A DNA stretch of 64,000 nt from Sodalis praecaptivus (GCF_000517425.1 NZ_CP006569.1:3214760-3278759), one strand, 5' to 3'. Positions 20,906 to 29,494 are shown, numbered from the stretch's first letter. Numbers and translations: made by a program. Notes: generated from the sequence alone by a model not told the origin.

Positions 20906-21276
20906 CGGGCAGCCGCCCGCCCCGCCGTTCTGCCGAACAGGCCGCGGGCAGCTATCCCCTGGGCCTTTGCCCCTCGACGCAGGTCGGCAGCCGAACGGAG
21001 CCCCAGCGCCGTAGGGCAGGCACGGCTTCCGCTGGCGTTTGCATGAGGTGAGGCGGGTGTCGCGCTGAGTTTCGTTCGCGGGTAATCACCCCCGCGAACA
21101 GGGGCTCTGCCGCCCGCGTTAATCCTCCTTGTTGCCCCGGTTAAATAGCCCCCATGCCGACCCGCGATTTACGCCCGGGAGCGTGGGAAAATCATTGCGT
21201 TAGCCGCTTTTATCGTCAGGTTGTTCATAAGCCAGACAAACGGCCCGCGCAATGCCGGTTTAGCGAAAAAAAGGGG
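20906..21276. other. Spacer between asnB and the tRNA operon
   Basis: No gene recognised. It contains a perfect 8-bp inverted repeat TTCGCGGG/CCCGCGAA at 21075-21098 (loop 8 nt), which may act in asnB 3'-end formation although no U-tract follows. The right end leads into the tRNA promoter. Confidence 0.5.
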
Positions 21277-21305
21277 TTGACTGAAGTTCGTCAACTCCGC
21301 ATAAT
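21277..21305 (+). promoter_or_regulatory. Promoter of the metT-type tRNA operon
   Basis: TTGACT (21277-21282) and CATAAT (21300-21305) are separated by exactly 17 bp. They are followed by GCGCCCC, the GC-rich discriminator typical of stringently controlled stable-RNA promoters. The first tRNA begins 38 bp after the -10. Confidence 0.85.
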
Positions 21306-21343
21306 GCGCCCCGCAACGCCGAATGTAGGTCATGCGGAAAGTT

Positions 21344-21420
21344 GGCTACGTAGCTCAGCTGGTTAGAGCACAGCACTCATAATGCTGGGGTCACAGGTTC
21401 GAATCCCGTCGTAGCCACCA
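21344..21420 (+). tRNA. metT: tRNA-Met (CAT), elongator
   Basis: A 77-nt gene with encoded CCA; a 7-bp acceptor stem (GGCTACG/CGTAGCC), anticodon CAT in CTCATAA, and the T loop GGTTCGAATCC. It closely matches E. coli elongator tRNA-Met rather than initiator. First gene of the seven-gene operon. Confidence 0.97.
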
Positions 21421-21426
21421 TACTTT

Positions 21427-21511
21427 GCGGGAGTGGCGAAATTGGTAGACGCACCAGATTTAGGTTCTGGCGCCGCAAGGTGTGCGAGTTCAAGTCTCGC
21501 CTCCCGCACCA
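21427..21511 (+). tRNA. leuW: tRNA-Leu (TAG)
   Basis: An 85-nt class II tRNA with a long variable arm (GCGCCGCAAGGTGTGC region), acceptor GCGGGAG/CTCCCGC, anticodon TAG in ATTTAGGT and encoded CCA. It appears identical to remembered E. coli leuW and occupies the same slot. Confidence 0.97.
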
Positions 21512-21531
21512 TTGTTTCGGTTAGCAGCAAA

Positions 21532-21606
21532 TGGGGTATAGCCAAGCGGTAAGGCAGCGGGTTTTGATCCCGCCACGCCCAGGTTCGAATCCTGGTACCC
21601 CAGCCA
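21532..21606 (+). tRNA. glnU: tRNA-Gln (TTG), copy 1
   Basis: 75 nt with encoded CCA; acceptor TGGGGTA with TACCCCA, anticodon TTG in TTTTGAT, T stem CCAGG/CCTGG. It corresponds to E. coli glnU by order. Confidence 0.96.
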
Positions 21607-21652
21607 TCTCGCTTAGTTTCACGGGCGAAAAGCGCTGCAATTGCGGCTTAGA

Positions 21653-21727
21653 TGGGATATAGCCAAGCGGTAAGGCAGCGGGTTTTGATCCCGCCACCCC
21701 CAGGTTCGAATCCTGGTATCCCAGCCA
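21653..21727 (+). tRNA. glnW: tRNA-Gln (TTG), copy 2
   Basis: 75 nt, differing from copy 1 by an acceptor-stem pair exchanged as a pair (TGGGATA with TATCCCA, G:C to A:T), so base pairing is kept. A variable-loop difference is also present (CACCC against CACGC). Anticodon TTG. It corresponds to glnW by order. Confidence 0.96.
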
Positions 21728-21772
21728 TGATCTGCCGAATTCAAGGTCTGTTGCTAAAAACGGTAATAAAAC

Positions 21773-21849
21773 GGCTACGTAGCTCAGCTGGTTAGAGCAC
21801 AGCACTCATAATGCTGGGGTCACAGGTTCGATTCCCGTCGTAGCCACCA
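21773..21849 (+). tRNA. metU: tRNA-Met (CAT), elongator, copy 2
   Basis: 77 nt with encoded CCA, identical to copy 1 except for one T-loop base (TTCGATT instead of TTCGAAT). Anticodon CAT. Confidence 0.96.
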
Positions 21850-21855
21850 TATTTT

Positions 21856-21929
21856 TGGGGTATCGCCAAGCGGTAAGGCACCGGATTCTGATTCCGGCAT
21901 CCCAGGTTCGAATCCTGGTACCCCAGCCA
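21856..21929 (+). tRNA. glnV: tRNA-Gln (CTG), copy 1, one-base-shorter variable loop
   Basis: 74 nt with encoded CCA and anticodon CTG in TTCTGAT. Compared with the next copy it lacks one C in the variable region (CATC instead of CATCC between the anticodon stem and the T stem). All stems remain paired, so it may still work; 4-nt variable loops occur in other tRNAs. Confidence 0.93.
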
Positions 21930-21947
21930 GAACATGACGTAAAAAAT

Positions 21948-22022
21948 TGGGGTATCGCCAAGCGGTAAGGCACCGGATTCTGATTCCGGCATCCCCAGGT
22001 TCGAATCCTGGTACCCCAGCCA
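21948..22022 (+). tRNA. glnX: tRNA-Gln (CTG), copy 2
   Basis: 75 nt, canonical 5-nt variable loop, anticodon CTG, encoded CCA. Last gene of the operon, 29 bp before the terminator. Confidence 0.96.
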
Positions 22023-22051
22023 TATCTAGCCCGCTCAGGCGGTAATAAGAG

Positions 22052-22076
22052 AACGCTCCTTCGGGAGCGTTTTTTT
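22052..22076 (+). terminator. Rho-independent terminator of the tRNA operon
   Basis: A perfect 8-bp stem AACGCTCC/GGAGCGTT around the stable tetraloop TTCG, running into seven T residues. Confidence 0.95.
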
Positions 22077-22502
22077 ATGATTTAATATATTGAAATTAGA
22101 GGAATTTAATTTCATTGCGCCCCTATAATGTCCCTCTTTGACCACAAGCCCCGTTTTTCGAGGCGGCAATTTTTGAAAATCTCATAGACGCTTATGATTC
22201 TTAGGTGGGTCAATCAAATTGTAACAAGTTTTGACTGGTATGATCCGGAGGGGATGTGACGGGCTCAATCTGCTGGGGCACGCAAACAGAGCGTGTAAAA
22301 GTTTCATGTGAGCTGAAGGTGTGCCCACGATTGAGGTTGGCACATTGATTGTAACGCGCTTTCGTCGTGGTAATAAGGTAGGGGCTGGTTCGGGCGTGTG
22401 CGGACTGACCGCACAGAGGCTAATGCATCATGACGTGAGTACTCTCCATCACGCACCCAACGAGTGGCAGCGGTAGAATTCACTCTATCAATTCGTTATC
22501 CG
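22077..22502. other. Unassigned spacer at the edge of the prophage remnant
   Basis: About 425 bp without a gene I recognise. A minus-strand stretch of about 65 codons stays open (near 22225-22420), but it is interrupted at its start by a stop and has no family look. The region probably belongs to the decayed prophage or its integration border. No tRNA fragment repeat that would mark an attachment site was found. Confidence 0.5.
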
Positions 22503-22754
22503 TTATCTCATTTCAAGCTCATCGATTTTTAACGCCAACTCCAGCGCAGAAGTGAATCCGCTGCCGAGCGCAGTATGTGTCACCGTGACCAGCGTCCAGG
22601 CGGCCTGCTGTTTGGCTTTGACAAATTCTTGTCACTGCCCTGACTGCTTGGCCTGCTGCAGGTGGGTGATTTACACGTACTGGAGCCTGACCACGATAGC
22701 GAGAACCACTATGATGGCGAATATTGCGGTAGCAAGAAGCCTTTTCGCAAACAT
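22503..22754 (-). pseudogene. Spanin-like phage lysis gene remnant with two in-frame stops
   Basis: From an ATG at 22754 the frame reads MFAKRLLATAIFAIIVVLAI, a short cytoplasmic start plus one membrane segment. It then reads VVRLQYV and meets TAA, continues ITHLQQAKQSGQ, meets TGA, and continues QEFVKAKQQAAWTLVTVTHT to a TAA at 22503. The 84-codon layout of one N-terminal membrane helix followed by a charged helical region is that of Rz/LysB-type phage spanins. Its place downstream of the lysozyme remnant on the same strand agrees with P2 gene order. Assignment as a spanin is inference; the internal stops are seen directly. Confidence 0.55.
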
Positions 22755-22812
22755 AAAACGTCTTGCCCCGCTAGTGATGACTAATTAATAGTTCACTAAT
22801 TTCACTTCGCCG

Positions 22813-24081
22813 TTACAGCTTTAACCATGGGGAAGCCGAGGGAGGGGTAGTAACTTGGGGCTCTTGTCCGACATTCCACCATTTTGCTTCCCATTCGTTA
22901 CTTTCCCAGCTTACCCTATCGCCAAGTTGATATTTGGTGTTCTTATCCCATACTGGATAGATTGAATTATTGACTTCAAAAGAGGTACTTTTTACATTTG
23001 AATCATCATTAAAGATGCTTGTAATTTTCAGTGTTACAAAGTATTTTCCAGGTATCAACTTGTGTGGGAGTTTAATATATGCCAATCTCTGATGTGGGAT
23101 AATTTTTGATTCCTTCACTATAAGAGTGCCGTTAACCTCTTTCTCTCTCAATTCTATGGTGTAAGACAATTGTGGCGATAAACCATCATCAATGGTCCAG
23201 CTCACTTTCAAGGTGTCAGATAACAGCTCAGTAGAAATTACATCTATTTTTGGTGCTTTTGTTGGTTTCGGCCTGTCATCGAACTGATTAACTCTAAATT
23301 CTTTTTCTTCTTTGTCATTTTCAAAATCACCACCAGCAATAAGCTTGATATTGGTGTTGCTGTTGACAGACTCAGCATTCCATGTTCTCGGCGAACCACC
23401 CGCTGTTGCTTTATAATACAAAGGTTTTTCCCAAGAACCATCTGAATGCATTTTAAAATGTTGTCCATAAATACCGTGGTATCCCAGGGCATTACCCGCA
23501 AAACGTTCAAGGAAACCCACTACGGTTTGATTCTTTATAAGGACATCTTTATTTGGAATTATCACGGATGAAAAATGCACCCATTTCTTAGTTTCATAAG
23601 AATACATAAACATCCCGGCATGAGTAACATCTTCCCCTTGTATATACCACCGTCTGACTGCCGTTGCATACCACTGATTGGTTTTCCAGGGCATGGGATG
23701 TGACGTATGTAAGCCTGTTCCTTCCCCGCCAAAGCGATTTGTATATAATCCAGGGCATCCGTATTCTAACTTTACTTCTGTAGGCTCGCCAGGTGTGGTT
23801 TCTTTCATATCCCACACAGAGAATATGTTATTATAAACAAATTTAACCCCCTCTAATATTTTATTTTTTTGATGCTGAATACCTGCATAACTGCCTCTTT
23901 CCCCAAAGTAAGGATTGCATGTAGACCAATATATATGTTCAGCATCGCCTTCAGAAGGGACATATTGTTCCGTGTAAATCAGTTCTGCATAGGTTGATTT
24001 AAATATTGATCTAATACTAGGCCCAGAGGTAGGTACTGACTTGTAAGGAAATTCTGACAAAAAGTTTTTGCTTTCTTCCAT
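22813..24081 (-). CDS. DUF3472 protein with C-terminal chitin-binding (CBM5/12) domain
   Basis: A 422-residue intact protein within the prophage remnant. Residues about 35-225 fit DUF3472, a domain found in proteins of bacteria and fungi (AEHIYWSTCNPYFGERGSYA, FSVWDMKETTPGEP, WKTNQWYATAVRRWY, MFMYSYETKKWVHFSS). About 275-370 looks like a beta-sandwich of fibronectin type III kind (KVSWTIDDGLSPQLSYTIEL). The last 48 residues are a chitin-binding module (YPVWDKNTKYQLGDRVSW, EWEAKWWNVGQEP). No signal peptide is seen; export might use phage lysis or another route. Its base composition is much more AT-rich than all neighbours and its codon use differs, pointing to recent acquisition as phage cargo. 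The substrate and role are unknown; binding to chitin or related glycans is inference. Confidence 0.8.
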   Translation of the reverse strand: MEESKNFLSEFPYKSVPTSGPSIRSIFKSTYAELIYTEQYVPSEGDAEHIYWSTCNPYFGERGSYAGIQHQKNKILEGVKFVYNNIFSVWDMKETTPGEPTEVKLEYGCPGLYTNRFGGEGTGLHTSHPMPWKTNQWYATAVRRWYIQGEDVTHAGMFMYSYETKKWVHFSSVIIPNKDVLIKNQTVVGFLERFAGNALGYHGIYGQHFKMHSDGSWEKPLYYKATAGGSPRTWNAESVNSNTNIKLIAGGDFENDKEEKEFRVNQFDDRPKPTKAPKIDVISTELLSDTLKVSWTIDDGLSPQLSYTIELREKEVNGTLIVKESKIIPHQRLAYIKLPHKLIPGKYFVTLKITSIFNDDSNVKSTSFEVNNSIYPVWDKNTKYQLGDRVSWESNEWEAKWWNVGQEPQVTTPPSASPWLKL

Positions 24082-24221
24082 TATTTATTACTCTTATTAA
24101 TGTTACCGACTATTTTGGTAAAGCGCTCGCTCTACCCTCCACTGACTGACCCGCTGTTTAGAGACGACGGCACTAATAGACTTCCTGTGCCGTATCTCAT
24201 CACAGGTACGGGTCAATTCAT

Positions 24222-24671
24222 TTACTCTCCTGGCTTAAACAACGCTTTCTCTTCCTGTCGGCGCTTAATCAGGCCCGGTAACGGCGCGTGTTTACTGTCG
24301 ATGCTCGCATAGCACCATTTGGGAAATTCTGCCGCTGCGCCAGTCGCATCACCCTCATTGATGATGTTAAGCAACGTCGAAGCGGTAAACTCCCCAATGC
24401 CGATAGTGAAAACCAGTGAACATAATGCATCGAACTGATTTTGCGTCACCGGCACCGTTATCAGAACATTCAGCCGTATAACCACAGCGTCGATATCGTC
24501 ACGCTTCAAAGTTTCCGCTTGTGCTGGCGCGAAGACTTCCTTTTTCAGGTAACGCCTAAAAAGGGGGCGGTGGACGGCGCGTGTTGGCAGAGCCTCTGGC
24601 TCGCCTCGGCGCCCCGTGCCGCCCTCGCCGGGGGCGATTCTGTTGTTAATGGTGGTTAGTTGCTGGGTCAA
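24222..24671 (-). pseudogene. Phage lysozyme (GH24, P2 K-like), 5'-truncated
   Basis: The C-terminal two thirds match GH24 endolysins: FAPAQAETLKRDD, VTQNQFDALCSLVFTIGIG, STLLNIINEGDATGAAAEF and PLPGLIKRRQEEKALF. The N-terminal catalytic segment (the Glu of the EG motif and the TIGYGH loop) is missing and replaced by unrelated sequence, so the gene is dead as a lysozyme. The homologous part begins near 24540. It lies downstream of the gpM remnant, as K does in P2. Confidence 0.75.
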
Positions 24672-24735
24672 GTCGCTGTTCCAGCTGTTTATTGTTGATT
24701 TTCACGCCACTGGCCTCATCTGGGCCAACGCCGGC

Positions 24736-25295
24736 CTAAACCGTCCAGGGCTTGCTCTTCTTCCCCTCCTGGCGCAGCGCGTTGCCCACTACTTTTAGCA
24801 AACAAGCCTTAATCTTGTCCGGCATATCCTGCCCGGCCAGTAACGACCGGGCGCGTAGACGCTGCTCAGTATCGAGCAGACACCCGCCATTCAGGTTGTG
24901 CTGGGCGCTGGCGGTAGGCTGTTCCGCGATGAGGCAGGCGGTAGCGCGCTCAAGGCCGTCCAGAGCTGGCCGGCCGTGACGCAAGGCATAGTCGCCGGTA
25001 TCCAACGCCGCTTTAATGTCGCTCACGTCCACTAGCCTGACCAGCATCCGCACCCTTCGCTCCAGCGTCACTTGCCAGCACGCCCGCTAGCCACGGCTGA
25101 TAGACGGGCAACCTCTCTCGCTTGAGTTGTGCCTTGCGGTGGTGGGATTCAATACCTTAGCCGGTCCAAAGCCTGCTTGAGCTTAAACAGCAGCAGCTCG
25201 TAATGGCTCAGATGGCTCATTTGTGCTGATGCCTCCGACGAGGCCGCCAACTGGGCGGCCATGTAGGCACGATGATTTTAGGCGTGGTCGCTCAT
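24736..25295 (-). pseudogene. P2-like terminase endonuclease subunit GpM remnant
   Basis: The original start is the ATG at 25295 in a TGATG overlap with the gpN stop. It reads MSDHA, a stop, then MAAQLAASSEASAQMSHLSH and YELLLFKLKQALDRLRY. After frameshifts it resumes as YQPWLAGVLAS and then VRLVDVSDIKAALDTGDYAL, ACLIAEQ, DMPDKIKACLLKVVGNALRQ. The matches to remembered P2 GpM are its YEQMLVKL, LDTGDIAGALEIARYALK and DMPDEVRAKLHKITGLFLR segments. At least one stop and two frameshifts are present, so it is non-functional. Confidence 0.72.
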
Positions 25296-25407
25296 CAGTT
25301 TGCCCCCAGCTTTTTGGCCGGCTTGTTCTCCGGCGCCAGGATTGGGATATTTCCAATCAGCGCAGTGCATTGATGATCCTCACCACATACGCTGGGTTGA
25401 CGGATTC
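25296..25407 (-). pseudogene. P2-like major capsid protein GpN, C-terminal fragment
   Basis: A 112-bp stub between the IS1-type element and the gpM start. One frame gives ESVNPAYVV and, after a one-base shift, ALIGNIPILAPENKPAKKLG ending AN-stop. The context (immediately before gpM, TGATG junction) and the resemblance of ESVNPAYVV to the P2 GpN YESMNIDYVVEDY region support a capsid origin. The upstream part was lost at the insertion point of the IS element. Confidence 0.5.
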
Positions 25408-26174
25408 GGTAATGACTTCTCTTAGTAGAACATGTGTTTTTCGATGAAGGCGCCGATGACCTTTTCGGGGATCTCGACGGAGCGCGAAAAGCAAATCGTT
25501 ATACGCGCCAGTCGTTTACTGCGGGTAGGGAGCGTCAGGTTATTGCGCTCTATGCGTTGCGTGAAGATCTTGTCAGTCAGAGGTTTCTGCTTCGGTACCT
25601 CTCTTGCATAGCGGCCCCAGTTGTCACTGGTCATCATGCCGATGTTGAACGGCGTCAACCAAGCCAGCGATTCACGGCGGGTCTCATCGTTTCGGCGGCC
25701 TAAATGCAGGCCAGAACGCCGCCCGTTTCGGTATTGTAATCATTTCAGAGCCAGTGCCGTAGCGCCTTACTGCCAACGAAGCTCGATTGCTCATCAAGTT
25801 CACAGATAAGGGCGACATCGGTGTGAGCAACGGGAGGAGACGTTATCCGGCGGAGCGAGAGCTTTTTTAAAAGTCCGGATGACCGTATTGATGCCGATTT
25901 TCAACGCTCTGGCGTTAGCGTGAACACCGGCACCGTTAAAGGCCATATCACCGATCTGCTCTTTCACTCCCGGCTTTCGCGCTTCATAGCGGTAGGTAAG
26001 CTGGAATACGCGGCGACAGCGCTGACACCGGAAGCGTTCGCGCCGAGGTAGATTAAGGCCATGTCGATAAATCTATCTGAACGGCAGCGAGGATAAAGAA
26101 CAGAAATTATAACCTCGTGGTAACCTCAAATAGCGGCAGCCTATTACAAAAGCCAACTAATTGACGGCATTACC
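25408..26174 (-). mobile_element. IS1-family insertion sequence, full length but inactive
   Basis: The ends are imperfect inverted repeats. The right end at 25408 reads GGTAATGACTTCTCTTAGTA and the left end, read on the minus strand from 26174, reads GGTAATGCCGTCAATTAGTT. The 767-bp length equals that of canonical IS1. Both reading frames are broken. No matching 8-9 bp target duplication is visible (flanks differ), which suggests an old insertion or a later deletion at one end. Confidence 0.82.
25422..26110 (-). pseudogene. IS1 transposase remnants (insA and insB)
   Basis: Minus-strand pieces of InsA are VLYPRCRSD, then after a frameshift IYRHGLNLPRRERFRCQRCR (zinc finger), FQLTYRYEARKPGVKEQ, DMAFNGAGVHANARALKIG and INTVIRTFKKLS. 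Pieces of InsB are VALICELDEQSSFVGSKALR, TPFNIGMMTSDNWGRYAREV, IFTQRIERNNLTLPTRSKRL and SVEIPEKVIGAFIEKHMFY. Several stops and frameshifts interrupt them. The DDE residues that can be followed are not all in one frame, so no active transposase can be made. Confidence 0.8.
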
Positions 26175-26494
26175 CAATATCGCTGGAGAAACCACAAATT
26201 GGTCATAGGCATTATCCCCTTCGTTTTGGCGCCATTTAGGCGCTCAAACTGAGCTATGCCGTGGGGGGCGTCGCCAGCTCGCACACCCGTGGCAATGCTG
26301 TTATTTACAGACAGCATTTTCACCAGATGGCGTTTTTGCAGAATGATGAACGGTTTTCAGTGTGTGAGGCGAGCATGGTCGTTTACCCAAGACAACGGTC
26401 GCGGCCGCGCGGCATACCGTCCAGGCGCTGGCGCGGGATAGCCGCTCCCCGATGCCGGCGGCCGACACTGCCGGGCGTCACTCCTGACAGGGGT
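26175..26494. other. Unassigned spacer between IS1-type element and ubiF
   Basis: 320 bp with no supportable gene. Minus-strand peptide fragments such as ERLNGAKTKGIMPM look coherent, but I cannot tie them to a family; they may be further prophage debris. Confidence 0.4.
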
Positions 26495-27676
26495 TTACAG
26501 ACCCAACGCGTAGCGCAACACCCGCTGCTTAATGCCGCCGGCGCGCTCAGCCAGCATCAGGCCGAGGTTGCGCGCCAGCATCAGCGGCGGCAGATCGTTG
26601 CTGAACGCCGTATAGAACGCATCCATTCCCGCCTGCATCAGCAGGTTATCGCCGCGCCGGCGGCGCTGGTAACGTTGCAATACCGCCAGCGTATCCCAGG
26701 GTTCATCACGACGGCGAGCCTCGATCAACACCTCCGCCAACGCCTCGGCATCGCGAAAGCCGAGATTGGCCCCCTGCCCCGCCAGCGGATTAATGGTATG
26801 CGCGGCATCGCCGACCAGCGCCAGCCCCGGCTTGACGTAGTCGCGGGCGTGCTGACGCGTCAGGGGAAACGATGCCGCGCCATGCAGGGTGAACGTGCCG
26901 AGCCGCGCGGGGAAGGCCGCCTGCACTTCCCGCGCCAGCGCCGGCAGCGAGAGTTTTTCCAGTTGGCGGATACGCGCCGCGCCGTCATACCATACCAGCG
27001 ACGCCCACCGGCCGTAGAGCGGTAAGAACGCCCGCGGACCGGAGGGATGGAACGCCTGCCAGGTCACATCCTGTTGCTCGCCCTCGGTTTCCACGCTGAG
27101 CAGCAGGCAGGATTGTCGGTACTGCCAGCCGCTGACCGCGATGCCCGCCTGTCGCCGCACCCAGGATTGCGCGCCGTCGGCCCCGACCACGACCCGGCTC
27201 GTGACGGTACTGCCGTCACTCAGCGTCAGCCGCCAGCGGCCGCCCTCATGGACCATGGCGTCGAGCGAGGCCGGGCAGCGCAGCGTCAATGGGCCGCAGT
27301 CGGCGAATCCCTGCCACAGCGCCTGCTGCAGCCGGCGGTTCTCCACCATAAAGCCCAGCTCCGGCAGGCTCAGGGAGGCGGCATCGAACGCCACCTTCGA
27401 TGACGGCCACTCCCAGGTTTCCAGGCGGCGGTACGGTACGCAAAAACGGTCGTCGATGCGCTGCCAGGCCTGGATGCGACGCAGCAGCGCCACCGAGGCG
27501 CAACTGATGGCCGACACCCGTAAATCCGGCGGCGCGTCGTCGGCCACGGACGTGGGCAGCGCCGGGTCGACAACCAGCACCCGAAATTCCGCCTGCGCCA
27601 GCGCCAGCGCCAGCGCCCCGCCCACCATGCCGCCGCCGGCCACCACTACGTCATAGCACGCTTCGTTCGTCTTCAT
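26495..27676 (-). CDS. ubiF: Ubiquinone C6-hydroxylase (UbiF-type FAD monooxygenase)
   Basis: Flavoprotein hydroxylase that acts on the 3-methyl-6-methoxy-octaprenyl-benzoquinol intermediate of ubiquinone synthesis, with the Ubi metabolon near the inner membrane. 393 residues from the ATG at 27676 (MKTNEACYDVVVAGGG); an in-frame TTG three codons earlier is less likely. Motifs are VVVAGGGMVGGALALALAQ (FAD beta-alpha-beta), VVGADGAQSWVRRQAG, and LALVGDAAHTINPLAGQGAN (second FAD motif). The ending AERAGGIKQRVLRYALGL matches E. coli UbiF (also called Coq7-independent type). Divergent from miaB, as in E. coli. Confidence 0.94.
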   Translation of the reverse strand: MKTNEACYDVVVAGGGMVGGALALALAQAEFRVLVVDPALPTSVADDAPPDLRVSAISCASVALLRRIQAWQRIDDRFCVPYRRLETWEWPSSKVAFDAASLSLPELGFMVENRRLQQALWQGFADCGPLTLRCPASLDAMVHEGGRWRLTLSDGSTVTSRVVVGADGAQSWVRRQAGIAVSGWQYRQSCLLLSVETEGEQQDVTWQAFHPSGPRAFLPLYGRWASLVWYDGAARIRQLEKLSLPALAREVQAAFPARLGTFTLHGAASFPLTRQHARDYVKPGLALVGDAAHTINPLAGQGANLGFRDAEALAEVLIEARRRDEPWDTLAVLQRYQRRRRGDNLLMQAGMDAFYTAFSNDLPPLMLARNLGLMLAERAGGIKQRVLRYALGL

Positions 27677-27849
27677 TTCGGCCAATGCCTACGCTATTAT
27701 TTTTCAGATTCCGGTAGTGTACCGCAAAATTGGCCCTTCAGAGCGGCGTCGTGCGCGCTAGACTGGTCACAACACCGGCAAAGGATTACAATACGCGCCC
27801 TGCGCAAGCCTGCGGGCTTTTTAATACTGCATTGAGTAATAGCAAGCTG

Positions 27850-29274
27850 ATGACCAAAAAACTCCATATCAAAACCTGGGGCTGTCAGATGAATGAATAC
27901 GATTCATCCAAGATGGCCGACTTACTGGACAGCACCCACGGCTACCAGTTGACGGACAACCCCGAAGAGGCGGATGTCCTGCTGCTCAATACCTGCTCCA
28001 TCCGGGAAAAAGCGCAGGAGAAGGTGTTTCATCAGCTGGGCCGCTGGCGGATGCTGAAGGAAGCCCGGCCGGATTTGATTATCGGCGTCGGCGGCTGCGT
28101 GGCGTCTCAGGAAGGCGCCCATATCCGCGAACGGGCCAACTATGTGGATATCATTTTCGGGCCGCAGACCCTGCATCGCCTGCCGGAAATGATTAATCAC
28201 GTCAACGGCACCCGCAGCCCGGTGGTGGATATCAGCTTCCCGGAAATTGAAAAATTTGACCGGCTGCCGGAGCCGCGCGCGGAAGGGCCGACCGCCTTTG
28301 TCTCGATCATGGAAGGCTGCAACAAATACTGCAGTTTCTGCGTCGTACCCTACACCCGCGGCGAGGAAGTGAGCCGTCCGTGCGACGATATTCTGTTCGA
28401 GATTGCCCAGTTGGCGGATCAGGGCGTGCGCGAAGTCAACCTGCTGGGGCAAAACGTCAACGCCTATCGCGGCGCCAGCTATGACGGCGGTATCTGCACC
28501 TTCGCTGAACTGCTGCGGCTGGTGGCGGCCATCGACGGAATCGACCGTATCCGGTATATCACTAGTCATCCCATCGAGTTCACCGACGATATTATCGATG
28601 TCTACCGCGATACCCCGGAGCTGGTCAGCTTCGTGCATCTGCCGGTGCAAAGCGGCTCCGATCGCATTCTGACCATGATGAAACGCGCCCATACCGCGCT
28701 GGAATATAAATCAATCATCCGCCGGCTGCGCCAGGCGCGCCCGGATATCCAGATAAGCTCGGACTTCATCATCGGCTTCCCGGGCGAAACCCAGCACGAT
28801 TTTGAGCAAACGATGAAGCTTATCGCCGACGTGAATTTCGACATGAGCTTCAGCTTTATCTACTCCGCCCGTCCCGGTACGCCCGCCGCCGATATGGTGG
28901 ACGACGTCAGCGAAGAAGAGAAGAAGCAGCGGCTGCATATTTTGCAGGAACGCATCACGCAACAAGCCATGCAGTTCAGCCGCCGCATGCAGGGCACGGT
29001 GCAGCGTATCCTCGTGGAAGGCACATCGCGCAAAAATGTGATGGAACTGTCGGGACGCACCGAGAACAATCGGGTCGTCAATTTTGAGGGCGCGCCGTCC
29101 ATGATAGGCAAATTCGTCGATGTGGAAATTGTGGATGTCTATCCCAATTCGCTGCGCGGCGTGCTGTTGCGCACCGAAGATCAAATGGCATTGCGCAGCC
29201 ATGAAAGCCCGGCGTCGGTCATTGCCCGCACCCGTAAAGAGAACGAACTGGGCGTGGGCATTTACCAGCCGTGA
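27850..29274 (+). CDS. miaB: tRNA-2-methylthio-N6-dimethylallyladenosine synthase
   Basis: Radical SAM methylthiotransferase that converts i6A37 to ms2i6A37 in tRNAs reading UNN codons. The ATG at 27850 ([20 protein letters not shown]) gives 474 residues, the E. coli length. The UPF0004 domain binds the auxiliary cluster (Cys in WGCQMN, NTCSIRE, GGCVASQ). The radical SAM core has [16 protein letters not shown] near residue 154, and the C-terminal TRAM domain has [12 protein letters not shown]. It heads the miaB-ybeZ-ybeY-corC-lnt order. Confidence 0.97.
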   Translation: MTKKLHIKTWGCQMNEYDSSKMADLLDSTHGYQLTDNPEEADVLLLNTCSIREKAQEKVFHQLGRWRMLKEARPDLIIGVGGCVASQEGAHIRERANYVDIIFGPQTLHRLPEMINHVNGTRSPVVDISFPEIEKFDRLPEPRAEGPTAFVSIMEGCNKYCSFCVVPYTRGEEVSRPCDDILFEIAQLADQGVREVNLLGQNVNAYRGASYDGGICTFAELLRLVAAIDGIDRIRYITSHPIEFTDDIIDVYRDTPELVSFVHLPVQSGSDRILTMMKRAHTALEYKSIIRRLRQARPDIQISSDFIIGFPGETQHDFEQTMKLIADVNFDMSFSFIYSARPGTPAADMVDDVSEEEKKQRLHILQERITQQAMQFSRRMQGTVQRILVEGTSRKNVMELSGRTENNRVVNFEGAPSMIGKFVDVEIVDVYPNSLRGVLLRTEDQMALRSHESPASVIARTRKENELGVGIYQP

Positions 29275-29494
29275 GCCCCCTGCCCGCCATCACGCCGGGG
29301 CGGCTCGCCGCTCTGGCGCCTCGCCGTTGCCCTGGTTGCATTGCACTAATTGTGCCCCAATATACATATAATGGTCTTTGCCCTTGACGCATGGGCGGGG
29401 ATGCTTCATTTATTAGCCATGTGCCCCGGTGCCGGCCCGCCGGCTCCCGGCCTGTGGTTCACCCTGTAATGGCTTTTGTGCCGAGAGGAAAGAT

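Larger units (their letters stand above)
22503..26174 (-). mobile_element. Remnant of a P2-like prophage interrupted by an IS1-family element
   Basis: Minus-strand order is capsid gpN C-terminus, terminase gpM, lysozyme, cargo gene, spanin-like gene. This matches the P2 order N-M-(L-X-Y)-K-lysB with L, X and Y deleted. Every phage gene is frameshifted, truncated or stop-broken, while the AT-rich cargo gene is intact. The outer borders are uncertain; no att repeats or integrase were found. It separates the tRNA operon from ubiF, which are adjacent in E. coli, so insertion happened in that interval. Confidence 0.65.

Noticed and set aside
22077-22502. Group II intron or att-site fragment after the tRNA operon
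   Set aside because: Some GTGCG-like strings are present, but no domain V hairpin, no reverse transcriptase fragment and no duplicated tRNA 3' end were found.
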